64,000 nucleotides of DNA from contig NW_026944389.1 of assembly GCF_033439725.1 (NCBI RefSeq), forward strand, positions 496,001 to 560,000, given 5' to 3'. The notes beneath the pieces are model-generated. The model did no database searches. It saw nothing but the letters and a program-made list of their open reading frames with translations, and was not told the DNA's origin. Source of the DNA: Neurospora tetraspora (Eukaryota > Ascomycota > Sordariomycetes > Sordariales > Sordariaceae). This document shows, one piece after another, positions 48,722-58,700 of the stretch. The position numbers and the translations under genes were made by a program. Each line of letters begins with the position of its first letter. The first letter of the stretch is position 1.

Positions 48722-49202
48722 GCGAAAGGGGGAAGAGGGATGTTGAGACTTGAGAGGAGCACGGCCGACACAGGCATGTCCATAGCAGACATGGAATGAA
48801 TGAAGGACGATGTGTGCCGGTCATTGTTCAGGAGGCCGAAGGGAGACAAGTAGGATAGGAGGGATACGAGGAGATTGCTGGAGACATCTATTGGCCTGGA
48901 AGGTTCCGTGGATGATTGTTGGTAGTTGGGCTCGCTCGGTCAAAAGGAGAGGAGAATATGGGGAATACGCGTTGGTCTAGCATCGAGAAGATCGGGACGG
49001 CACGGAGTGATGATGGATGATGATCTGGTACCTCTAGAATCATGAAGTCAGCAATGGCTAGTCAGGGTCCAAAATGGCGGATTGCATCATGGATATGGGG
49101 GTAGCGGAATAAGGGTACCACGTTATTGAAGGATGACAATGGCCATGCGATCAACTTACCGTCCCCGAAATGATGCTGCCAGTCAACCGTTCTCGTCAAG
49201 GT
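48722..49202. other. Intergenic, containing one copy of a diverged duplicated segment
   Basis: Purine-rich, GGA-repeat-like sequence follows the stop of the secreted-protein gene. The stretch 49022-49160 is related to 52212-52350 (listed separately). No gene seen. Confidence 0.45.
49022..49160. repeat. Diverged duplicated segment, copy A
   Basis: Shares ordered blocks with 52212-52350 on the same strand: TGATCTGGTA, CATGAAGTCAGCAAT, TCCAAAAT, GCATCAT, GATGACAA and a final ACTTACCG. Read on the minus strand the last block is CGGTAAGT, a splice-donor shape, so both copies may derive from one ancestral exon-intron junction. By eye, identity is well below that of a recent duplication. Confidence 0.5.
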
Positions 49203-49475
49203 CAGCTGAACCGAATCCATTCCTGAGAGCCGATCGGGGTGGCAGAGACAGTGGCCGAGCCCGAGGCATCCCAGCCACTCTCAGCAGCAAAGTTGGCAGT
49301 GCTGTCGCCGGCGTCGGTCTGGGCGGGGACGCCGCCAGTAGCAGGCTGCTCTTCGGTGTTTCCGTTGGTCAAGGCAACGGAGGAGCCATCGTCAATCTCG
49401 GTGAGGCCGGCGTGGGTAACAGTAACATCGGTTCGGGGCTCTGCTTGGACTCCACAGCCTGAGCATGGGATTGAT
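49203..49475 (-). pseudogene. Orphan coding-like fragment, unidentified
   Basis: One minus frame reads about 85 codons without stop from an acceptor-like CTCAG (49465): V-T-V-T-H-A-G-L-T-E-I-D-D-G-S-S, then N-F-A-A-E-S-G-W-D-A-S-G, then S-Q-E-W-I-R-F-S and a TGA-type end. Codon use is strongly C-ending like real Neurospora genes, and Ala/Thr/Gly/Glu-rich acidic sequence with a W-D motif resembles unstructured parts of conserved fungal proteins. No complete gene can be built around it. It may be another detached exon. Confidence 0.4.
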
Positions 49476-49785
49476 GTAGGAGGGAGAAATGTGCTGACTT
49501 GATAACATTGGGAAAATGCTTGATCGGCAGCTTGGTTAAGAAAAGAGGCACGGCGGGCCAGGACAGGTCAAATTAATTGTACACTGACATGGAAAAATCC
49601 AGGGGTTGATCCTATCTGAGGGGCCGCCCGCTGTTGCATGCACCAAAATGCAGCTTTGGTAGCGGGATCACCTCCCATCTTATACTCGGCAACCTCTAGT
49701 GTACTCCTTGAAGCCACCGACGATCCTCACCACCAAATCCTCTCCTCGTTAAGAACCCGGTTATACTCAGTAACAATTCGTCTAC

Positions 49786-50739
49786 CTAGCTAGGCATCCC
49801 CGTAATAGTCGTCCCAATTATATATATATTGTCCCATTCTTCCCGTCCCTCAAACCAGCCTGGCGGGAGAAATGGCACAAAAGGCTCCATAGTATCAGGG
49901 TTGATGAAGGCCCCATTAGCCCTATGTCCCGCCCATCTCGTTTCCCTCGAGATAACGTCATTGTCGGCCGCTTTCACCGTTCTACCGTCTTTCGGATCAA
50001 TGAGCCAGAGTTTGTCTTTGTCGCAGGGGAAACAGTGGTCTTCATGCGCCCCTTCCCATACCCTAGTCCCGTAGGGGCCCAGACAGACGACGTGAATCTC
50101 TTCAGCATTGACGAATTCCCGAATGGTTTGGGATTCATACTCGTTGAAGTACTGACAACTGTTGTCCCGCGCAAATTTCAACCGCTTGATGTCCGAGTAA
50201 TAGGATTCGAAGAACTGGAAAGGACTTCGCCCAATAGAGATCATGTCCACGTCGAAATCGACCCAGATGTAGCGCGGTTCCGCCTCAAGGCCCAGCTCCA
50301 ACCGGTCTTCAGGTTTTTCGCACTTTATTTCTTCAAAGAACCACCTCGCAGCGGGCAACTTGCTGAAGGCCTGCTGGTAGTATCGGTGCCCTTTCTTGGT
50401 TACCGAGGTGAGGTGGTTCCGGGCCTCTCGACAAGTCTGTAAAGGTGCAGGCACGGGGGTCGATGAGCGCAAAGCAAGGATCCCGAGCCTACCATAACGG
50501 TATTTGGCCTCCGCTTTGGCGCTAATTTTCTGCCACACGTAGGAGATGCGGACTTCAACCGTGCGAGGCTCGACGGTTAGCTCCCATATCCGAGATCGGA
50601 TCTCCCAAGGGAGGCAGGGGAAGAGGTGGAAGGTAGTGGCCGTGGTAGGTGTCATTAGGCCAGCTGTTGAGTCTCCTCTGTCTGCACGAGTCCTGGAAGC
50701 CCCTGGCAGCCGCACCGAGTTTGTGGGTGTTGTTGGCAT
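49786..50739 (-). CDS. 2EXR-domain protein of unknown function
   Basis: A 317-residue protein. Near the N-terminus F-H-L-F-P-C-L-P-W-E-I-R-S-R-I-W-E-L and P-R-T-V-E-V-R form the 2EXR domain, a large ascomycete-expanded family without established function. The usual L-Q-T-C-R-E-A-R-N-H motif follows. The rest is a mixed, probably globular domain. I start at the ATG at 50739 (M-P-T-T-P) because an ATG five codons earlier overlaps a probable acceptor (TTATGCAG). A matching donor (GCCAGC|GTAAGG, about 50814) suggests a 5'-leader intron of about 64 nt. The members of this family are commonly lineage-specific and located in variable regions, which fits this position between retrotransposons. Confidence 0.8.
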   Translation of the reverse strand: MPTTPTNSVRLPGASRTRADRGDSTAGLMTPTTATTFHLFPCLPWEIRSRIWELTVEPRTVEVRISYVWQKISAKAEAKYRYGRLGILALRSSTPVPAPLQTCREARNHLTSVTKKGHRYYQQAFSKLPAARWFFEEIKCEKPEDRLELGLEAEPRYIWVDFDVDMISIGRSPFQFFESYYSDIKRLKFARDNSCQYFNEYESQTIREFVNAEEIHVVCLGPYGTRVWEGAHEDHCFPCDKDKLWLIDPKDGRTVKAADNDVISRETRWAGHRANGAFINPDTMEPFVPFLPPGWFEGREEWDNIYIIGTTITGMPS

Positions 50740-50984
50740 TGTACACCTCTGCATAAATATAAAATGTCAGCGTAGTGAGCTACAGGTGGCAGAGAAGCTG
50801 AGATTCCTTACGCTGGCGTCAGTTCTTCGCGCTCCTTGATCCTCATCTCAGTCTCGAACCAACATAACCGCCCCATTTTACATCCAAGCGGAGGTTTAAA
50901 TCGTTCATCTTTGGACAGGAAAGCTGGAAAAGGTGGCGATTTAAATCCTGCGGTGTTGAATCTTGAGAGGGTCCAACGACCTTA

Positions 50985-51181
50985 CTGCTCAGTCGTGTTG
51001 AAACCATCCATCTCCGTAAGAATCTGGCTAAGGGTAGCCTCGCGCTCATCGTTTCCTCCACCCCTGAAGCCGCCGTCGGAACGGGACCGACCAATGGCAT
51101 CGATTTCATCAATGAAGATGATACATGGGGCGTTCTCCCGCGCCGTGGCAAAGAGATCACGGACACGGGACGCACCGACAC
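50985..51181 (-). pseudogene. Shard of an m-AAA protease (AFG3/YTA12-type) gene
   Basis: The minus strand reads [14 protein letters not shown], then [11 protein letters not shown] (intact Walker B), then [11 protein letters not shown] and [12 protein letters not shown]. This is the ATPase core of mitochondrial FtsH-type proteases, about 65 residues of a protein normally near 800. Walker A and the zinc-protease domain are absent. At the downstream end the sequence is CA|GTAAGG, a donor shape, so the copy is genomic rather than from mRNA. At the upstream end homology stops exactly at the TA flanking a small inverted-repeat element. Confidence 0.82.
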
Positions 51182-51183
51182 TA

Positions 51184-51423
51184 GTCAGGGACAGCGATTC
51201 GTACCGGATTCTTGTACCGGATTCTTGTACCGAGACGATATATGGTGTACATGCATCGGACATTCAGTTCGGGGGGTAAAATGCACCTAAACCATATGCA
51301 TATGCAGGTAAGCCCGCTAACCGGCTTACCGTGGGCAACTTTGGCGCCAGGGGTTTTTGGTAGCCAGTAAAAGTCGCTCCCGCGGTACGAATCGCTGTCC
51401 ATATACGAATCGCTGTCCCTGAC
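51184..51423. mobile_element. 240-bp inverted-repeat element with TA target duplication (Tc1/mariner-like MITE)
   Basis: Perfect 20-bp inverted repeats (GTCAGGGACAGCGATTCGTA at 51184-51203; complement at 51404-51423) are flanked by TA on each side (51182-51183, 51424-51425), as in Tc1/mariner/Fot1 elements. A second partial copy of the terminus (TACGAATCGCTGTCC at about 51386-51400) lies just inside the right end, and CGGATTCTTGTAC is repeated inside the left. No transposase. Its left end abuts the m-AAA shard. Confidence 0.72.
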
Positions 51424-51425
51424 TA

Positions 51426-52870
51426 CAAGTAGTAGCTCGCCCGCACGGTCGATTTTGTAGACCTGACGAGTAAGTCTTGCCCCTTTTCTAACCCATCGAT
51501 GAAACAGAGCTCAAACAGGTTTAGGGCCACGGACAGGGGCAACCGAGAGTTGCAAGCCGAGGTAGGATGAGGTGAGACGATCGGAAATCCGGGGTCGTTG
51601 ACAGAAATATGGGTTCTGTTTCAGGGCGTTTGGATGAATGTCTGGCGATGGTTGTTCCTTTCTGTTGGAGTGTTGATCCATGTTGCTGATCTGTGACTGG
51701 ACTTGGTGATCTGGAGAACTGTTGATCCCTGAAGCTCTTCCTGGCACCTATTTTGTCATCTTTTGGTGTTTTTCCAGTCATCGACATCCATCCTGTCGCC
51801 GTCCCTCATCTTCAAGGTACGCAATATTCTGTCCATCGGATCTCTGCCGAGCCTCCCACAGTCCACACCAGTCATCTCCAGGTGGAAATCACGGTTCGTA
51901 TTGGCGGTTTCCACGCCCCCCTGTCTCTTTCTGTTGGTGCCATTGGCGTGTATAGTGTATGATATGGCAGGCCTGGGACAACAACAAGGCTCAAGTTATC
52001 CAGCAAGTATTGCATCCAGTCCTGTTATCCATTCCCTTCAGGTTGAGAAGAGATATGAAGAAGAGGTTGGAGTTGAAGATCTGGACGGGAACGGCTTGGG
52101 GGTTGTCATGGATAGGTAGCGGCGGGAGTTGAGCGTCGGTCAAGCAGACAGATGGAAATCAGGTAGTGGAATCGATATCGCATCTCGCATGTCGGTACCT
52201 GCGGAGTAATGAATAATGCTGATCTGGTAAAAGCATGAAGTCAGCAATTGGCTGGTCAAAATCCAAAATCGTGAATCGCATCATATCCGAGTGTGATTCT
52301 GTAAAGAGAAGAATGACAAATGATCGGCTGTTTGACTTACCGGCGCTCTCGGGGGACGGTGAGGAATATACTTCCATAACACGCGCCGAAAGGAGCGGTG
52401 ATCGTGATTATATCGGATTGATGTTGAAGGAGGATCGGTGGAGAGCCCGGCTTCGTGAGAAACAGGATCAATAAGAGGATGTGACCAACCGACGGGAAGT
52501 ATGGAGCAGGCGGTTGTCCATCACATGGTGGCAGGCGCTGACATAATCCATCGGCTCCAACATCCCTTGCACCATCCTGACTTCCAGTGAGGAGGATGAA
52601 CCGGAACGACCTGAATGCCGGAAGACGGAACATGGCAAGTACGGATCTTCACTTTGATCAGGGCCATGAGCAACATTTTGTGGACATGATCTTGCTGCTG
52701 CTCAGAATATCTTTATGGTTTCCACGGTCAGTAGAGATGGAGGCTGCGGGAAGACGCCCCGTTACGGCGGAGTTTTTCAGCCCTCTCGAACGATATCAGA
52801 ACAGCAACGGGCAGCGCACGCACCCATCCATGTTCCTTTGCCAGTTGCCTGCCTCAGCCTTTCCATTCCT
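51426..52870. other. Intergenic, containing the second copy of the duplicated segment
   Basis: Ordinary base composition; several 60-120-codon frames without motifs. A small minus frame starting at 52377 (M-E-V-Y-S-S-P-S-P) runs to a GTAAGT donor shape at about 52341-52336 and could be an orphan first exon. No gene supported. Confidence 0.45.
52212..52350. repeat. Diverged duplicated segment, copy B
   Basis: Related in ordered blocks to 49022-49160 in the same orientation; the two copies enclose the 2EXR gene, the m-AAA shard and the 240-bp element. Confidence 0.5.
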
Positions 52871-54287
52871 TCAAGCCTTGAAAGTCGACCCAATCTCCCC
52901 ACTCTTCACATTGCTAAACTTGACCTCCGTCCAGCTCGCATCCTTCTGAATATCATCCGCATGACCCTCCTCCGGCAGACACGGGCCCCTTCCCGTCCCC
53001 GGCTGTGTCTCCGGGTCCGCACCGGGAGGGAACGTGCCATCTAACCACTTCATCGCACTCCCGGCATCGTGCCAGACACTGAACACCAAAACCATACCCC
53101 GATCAAGCGCCTCGCCCATCTGTCGCAGCCCGCCCTGGTTGGCAAAGGCGTTTACTCCCCCAAAGATCTGCTTATTCTTGGCGCAAAACTCGTCGGTGAT
53201 GGTATCGCTCGTTGCATCGTAACCAGGGACGGCGATGGTGGAGGTGGTGATCAGCTTGCCGTCCTGGAGGTAGAGCCTCTTGATAGCAGACAGTTCCTTC
53301 TCTCCCGCGCTCGTGGTGTTGCTGAAGAACTGAGTAACCACGGTGAAGGGCCGGGTGGTGTCGACCTTGTTGCCCTCGCCGCGGCCGTAGTAGGGGTGGT
53401 CACCGAGGCGGTAGGGGTTGTAGTCGCAGCCGTCTTTGTCGCAGACGGATTGGTACTTGTCGGTACGGCCGCAGAGAGCGCCGGAGCATTTGTAGAGCGC
53501 GGTGACGTTGCAGGGGTGCGGGGTGAAGGCGGTGGCGCGGGAGTTGGCTTCCCAGATGTCCATTTCGTTGCAGCAGGCGCCGTAGGATTCCAGGTTGGCC
53601 TGGGCGTTGGTCAGTATGCAAAGATGAGCAGAGGGAGTTTCCCTTCGGAGGGTCACCGGAGGCAAGACTAAGAGAAAGGGGACATACCTCGCCGTTGATG
53701 AATGCCGGAGTAGGGCACTGGGCATCACAGTAGCCGGTACCGTAGCTGGCGCCAGCAGGGTTCAAGGAGCTCTTGCCTCCGTTGGCAAGCATCTCGCTGA
53801 AATAGAGAGCACCATTGGTACCGCACGGGAGTTTGCTAACGTCCACATCAAAGGTAAACTCCTTGTCCAGCAGCGAGAACATGTCATAGGTCGTCTCGTT
53901 GGCAAGGAGGTAGACTCGCGGAGAGACAAGGCTAGTAGTCCCATCGGTCCGGTTGACGAAGAGGTTGAGGGTGAGTTCACTGCCGTTGGTGTGAATCCCA
54001 GATCCAGCGTAGTCGACGCCCTCGAGGTTACATTTGGCAGCACATGTCTCGGCGTCCGGACAGACGGCTGGGTCGAGACCGTTGGTCTTGCAGTTGGTGT
54101 AGTCGTCTGTGTGTACCCATCTGTAGTCGGAGTCCAGGACGAGGGAGGTGTCTTTCTGGATACAGCCACCAGCGACGGTACACGCCCAAGAAGGAAGCTT
54201 GGGATGAACTTCGGGTGACAGTTTGCCTGGTTGCTGAGCGGACACGGCGGTGGCCAGCAAGGCCGACAAGAGAGTCCTTCGCGACAT
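52871..54287 (-). CDS. Glycoside hydrolase family 7 cellulase (endoglucanase-like, no cellulose-binding module)
   Basis: Secreted enzyme cleaving beta-1,4-glucan with retention. Exons 54287-53688 and 53599-52871 join in phase 0 across an 88-nt intron (GTATGT...GCCCAG) to give 442 residues. The start is the ATG heading a clean signal peptide (M-S-R-R-T-L-L-S-A-L-L-A-T-A-V-S-A, then Q-Q-P-G); an ATG 22 codons upstream is less likely. The GH7 core follows directly: E-V-H-P-K-L-P, then D-Y-R-W-V-H. The catalytic E-M-D-I-W-E is intact at residues 212-217 (Glu 212 nucleophile, Asp 214, Glu 217 acid/base by family analogy). The G-A-C-C-N and C-D-x-D-G-C-D-Y-N-P motifs and at least ten disulfide-type cysteines are present. 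There is no linker or CBM1. Loop lengths look shortened as in endoglucanases, but assay would decide endo versus exo action. Expression is presumably cellulose-induced, as known for the family. Confidence 0.92.
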
Positions 54288-54366
54288 GCTGTTCGAGCTT
54301 GAGCAGAATAGAGCTCGCCTTGGCCTGGGATGGGCAAAATGCTGGAGAGGCACATGGCGAGGACGG

Positions 54367-54375
54367 CTTATATCG
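54367..54375 (-). promoter_or_regulatory. TATA-like box of the GH7 gene
   Basis: On the minus strand GATATAAGCC lies about 80 bases before the GH7 start, at normal core-promoter distance. Confidence 0.4.
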
Positions 54376-55379
54376 TAAGACTGATGCCGTGGGCCATGCT
54401 ACCGTCGCCTCCATCATGGACCTTCGAGACGACTCCGTGTTTCCTTCGCCCGGGATCGTTCCGTCCAACACACCGGCAATCGGCAATGGACAGCCGGTAG
54501 CGAAGTGCTGCCATAGTGTCTTGCTGCTTTGTGCTCTACTCGAGACATCTTCCTTGACGTAGATTGGTTATTGTGGTCGCATTCCAGTTATTGCACCGCG
54601 GGTTGCTGGAGGATCGCCCCCCGAGTTTTGGTGATGATGGCCATGTTTGGTTCTCTGGTGGGTAAATGGGAGGATAAAGCAAACGGGATATCTGCTGCCG
54701 TCCCGGAACCAGTAATGCCGTCTTTATGCTGATTTCCTAATGCACGCAGGGAAGAATGGGCTTTCGATTGTGGCGCGTAGCCCTTTGGAAGCTGTGGTTC
54801 ATCATCGCGCAGAGCTGTTGAAGTTGGGAAAAGTTGATGATGCGGGGAAAGAACTTGAAGGTCCGGGATTAAGCACCATAGTGTTCGGGGAGGCCAGCAA
54901 GCTGTCCTCGCTCCTTCCCTGAGGGTGTAAGGCTGGATCTAGGGTTGTGGTCCGTGCAGAGCTGGATTCTAGGATAGACTGGAAGGTAAATATAGAAACC
55001 TTTATCCTCAAAAAAAAGTCCAAATGAGGGTGCAAATAGAGGTGTAAATAGAGGTGTAAATAGAGGTATAAATAGAGGTACAAATAGAAGTACAAATAGA
55101 GGTATAAATAGAAGCTACCTATAATATTCGGGGCAGTAGGAAACCTGCTACGGCCCTTCTTAGAGCGAATGCGAACGGGTTGAAAGTAATCCTTAATAGT
55201 AATTGCACAATAAATGTCAAGCCTAACAATTTCTTTTGCAAAGAGTTTATGGGAAAAACGGTCCATACAGTAGCAAAATATTAGTATATGCGGGGTTTTA
55301 TATAGGGACCGCCCACGAAAAGCACTAACACCCTAGCTAGATTTTTTAGCGTCCAATAAGCTGTAAGGATAGAGAGAAG
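54376..55379. other. Upstream region of GH7 and left flank of the second RIP block
   Basis: The first part should contain the GH7 promoter. From about 54960 onward composition turns AT-richer, with a 12-bp minisatellite, up to the retrotransposon at 55385; mutation seems to have spread outside the element here. No gene seen. Confidence 0.5.
55023..55113 (+). repeat. 12-bp minisatellite
   Basis: About seven imperfect copies of AAATAGAGGTGT with G/A and C/T variants (GTGT, GTAT, GTAC). On the minus strand it reads as a Leu-Tyr repeat inside an open frame, which is an artefact. The variation is mostly transitional, in line with mild RIP next to the transposon. Confidence 0.8.
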
Positions 55380-55384
55380 AACGG

Positions 55385-55603
55385 TATTAGGGTAATGTAA
55401 GTATACAATACATATATATATAGATTGTTAATCGAGTCTAAGTCCGGCTAGGAACCTAGCCGATTCGAGAAGAACTACAAGTATCCTCCCTAGTGCCTAA
55501 TTTACTAAGTACCTCCTTTCTAGGGTCTAGCTTATACTAAGCCTAGCCTAGCTTAGCCTATGTATCATACAAGCAAGTACACACATAGCTCAATGCCCTA
55601 ACA
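55385..55603 (-). repeat. 3' LTR of the second gypsy-type element
   Basis: 219 bp, plus-strand ends TATTAGGG...CCCTAACA (TGTTAGGG originally). Heavily C-to-T/G-to-A mutated relative to the right copy. Contains CTAGCC/GGCTAG short repeats. Confidence 0.9.
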
Positions 55604-57999
55604 ATCTACCCCCCATCAAAGCAATACGTCTTCACGAATACTTTATTAGCTAATATACATATTCCAAGTCTGTCTTATTTATTTTCATTTCTATATCTTT
55701 CGTAACTATTCTTCCAAAACGTTGAATTTAACCTACTTTACTACCACCCAGTAATCAAACTCTCTTCTTATACTATTGTATTCTACTAAGTACTTAACGA
55801 TTCCCAATTTCTCTATCTTTTAGGCTATAATTCTAATAGGTGCATCGATACCTTTAATTAGTATTAAAACCGGTAATTATCTACCATAGGAATCGAATTT
55901 TCCCGTTAATTGTAAATAATCAATACTAATTATAGGGTAGATTTTTTAATAAACTAAAAAATTTAACTTATAAATTCCCCGTCCAATTCGTTCTAATACT
56001 TTAAATAATCCTATATATTATAAGCCCAATTTACTACCAAATACTATCGCCTATAGGATTAAATATACCTTATATAATTATAAATATACGCAATCTCTTA
56101 TATTAAACAGTTTAATAATATATTTTCTATTAAAATAATATTTTATTATTATTATAATAATAAATAAAGTATTGTAGGCCTTAATCCTAAATATTAATAA
56201 ATACAATTTATTTAGTAATTTATTTAATATAACTTCAACGATTCTAATTAACTAGAACCCCCGAACGATTTTATTTAAGATTTACAATGTTAATAAAGTA
56301 CGGGAATTATTATATTTAAATTCTAAGCGTAGTATAATATTGGACTAAAATCCGACTTCTTATAAACCCTAAAATATAGTAGTATAATACAGATTCGATA
56401 GTTTATATTAAACGTTCTAACTATCCGGCTATTAATAGTTTATAAACTATATTATATAAGAATCTAATTCCCAAATATTACCAAATTCCCTTCTATATCG
56501 CTAATACAAATTTCGGGTCCTTATTAATTAAAATTTAACGTAGTAATCCTTAATTCCAGGATTTTTAAAATCAACGCCTTTCCCTATTATTATACAATTT
56601 ATATTAATTTTCTCGGGATTATAATAATCTCTTTAATATATTTACAAATGATAACGAAGTAAACGTCGAATTCTTTAAGTAACATTAGTAAATTTAATAT
56701 AAAGTCCATTATAATAAAGAAATAGGGGTATAGCGGTCCTAGTAACGGCTATAAATTACTATACGGCTTATATTGTTAGGTATTATTAATTTTTCATTTT
56801 AAATACGATTTTAAGAATTCTTTTAACTTTTTAAATCCCCTATTTATATAGAAATTAAATAGGTTTAGTATAAATTTATTATAACCCTAATAATTTCTAT
56901 TATAAAACGCTTCGAAGATGTTGTAAAGGCTATTATTAAGGACTACAAATCTATCGGAATCGTTCTAAACTTTCTAAAGGAGGCTGTTATGAATTTAGAA
57001 TAGAAGTTCAGCTTTTTCGTCACTTAGGGTTCCGTTTTATTAAATTATCCTATATATTGTCCTTTATTATAGGTCCTCAAAGTATCCATTAATTAATTAT
57101 TAATAGAAACCTATTTCGATAGTGACGACTATGGCCCTTATCGAGATTTGTATTTTATTAAATCCCTTGCCCTCGATAAAGTGGTCTAATAGTTTAATTC
57201 TAAGTAGGGGTAATTCTATCTAGCTTACTTATATCTAATTCGTATTTATATTCAACGCCTAATATTCGTTAGCGTCGTTAAGCAATACGTTAAAGCTGCT
57301 TAGATTCCTAGGGTCTAATTTATTATTATTTAAATTAAAACGTAAAAATATATTTGGAACAATATAGTAAATACCTAGTTTATGAAGAATCTATATATTA
57401 AATAGACTAATAAACTTTATAGCTCTAATTAATTTCCTATTTAATACGCTAGCGGCCGTTAAATTAGTTATATTTACCTACGTTATTATATTGAATATAG
57501 TAAAATAATTTATAATATAATATATTCTAACTTTAATTATATTAATCTAATACCTCGTTTTTAATATAGCCTAAATAAATCCCAAGACTTCTATTTCTAT
57601 AGTCTAATATTATTTCTCTATTTAGGATAGGGTACGAGAGAGGAATGTAATCGGTTAAACTACTATTTTAGGCGGGTACTTTATTATTTACTATCGGAAT
57701 CTCGGTTTTTTCAAATATAAATTCCTCAATATAGTATATTTTAATACCGATTCCGCGTACGCAAATATCATAGTCGAAATAAAATAATCGATGTAAATTA
57801 AAATAATAAAATCTAGCCAAGTTTGATAAGTTTTATTTAATAGCTTTAAAGGTGGCTATTTCTTTTTAGGATAGTAAATTAAAGAGTACGGCTACAACTG
57901 AAACCTTTCGATTATATTTATTTTTAAGAGGCGACTTTAATAAATATAATTTTAATAGATTTAATATCAACAAAGTTTATTTTAATTAAATTCTACTCC

Positions 58000-58700
58000 C
58001 CGAATTCAACGTCGCCTATATATTATGCAGTTCAGGACTCTTTCAGCAATGAATTTTAAAGAATTCGGTTTTTTTACATTAGAGGGGATTAATAATAATA
58101 TTATAATTAAGTACGTAGTACTTCTAGTAACCTATTTGCCCAATAAATATTTCGAAATTCTTTAACGTTTTAAAGAATATAAATTTAATAATAGCTTTTA
58201 ATTTTTCCTTTACTGTTATTAGACCGAACGAATCGACTATACGGCCGAGGATTACGGCCGAAGGGAATACGTAAAAGGATTTGGAAGTGCCGATAGAAAT
58301 ATTTTACTCTCCAAATCTTTCTAAAATTTATTTTAAATATAATTCGTATTCCTTTAATATTTTAGAAGGGATAATAATATTATTATAATAGTTAATTCCG
58401 ATTGTCCCGTTAAGTCGTAAATCTATTTAGCGTTGAATATAAACGTTTAAATAATAATAATATTATAAGTATATTAGCTTTCTAGGGTCGTAATAATAAA
58501 AACCTAGCGGCTTTAGGAATAAATTCTCTATTAATAGTAGAAAGCTACTACATTAAGAATAGTAATAAAGGTTATATCCTTAATAGTAATTAGAATTTCT
58601 TTTGGGAATTTTATTAGGTAAGAGTTAGGGAGGATATTCCTATTTAAATTTTTAATATCTATGATTATTTTACTTTTTCTTCTATTCCGTATTTATTACT
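58000..58700 (-). pseudogene. Gypsy reverse transcriptase remnant
   Basis: Minus-strand translation from about 58690 downward shows I-I-I-D-I-K-N-L-N-R and L-P-N-S-Y-L-I (fingers region). Then comes a degraded Y-x-D-D box (Y-N-N-I-I-I) near 58390-58371, and then K-S-F-Y-V-F-P-S-A-V-I-L-G-R-I-V-D and F-E-I-F-I-G-Q-I-G-Y. Order and spacing are those of fungal gypsy elements. Stops and D-to-N changes are frequent. Confidence 0.75.

Noticed and set aside
55028-55113. Leu-Tyr repeat protein on the minus strand
   Set aside because: Direct translation of a 12-bp minisatellite; no coding evidence.
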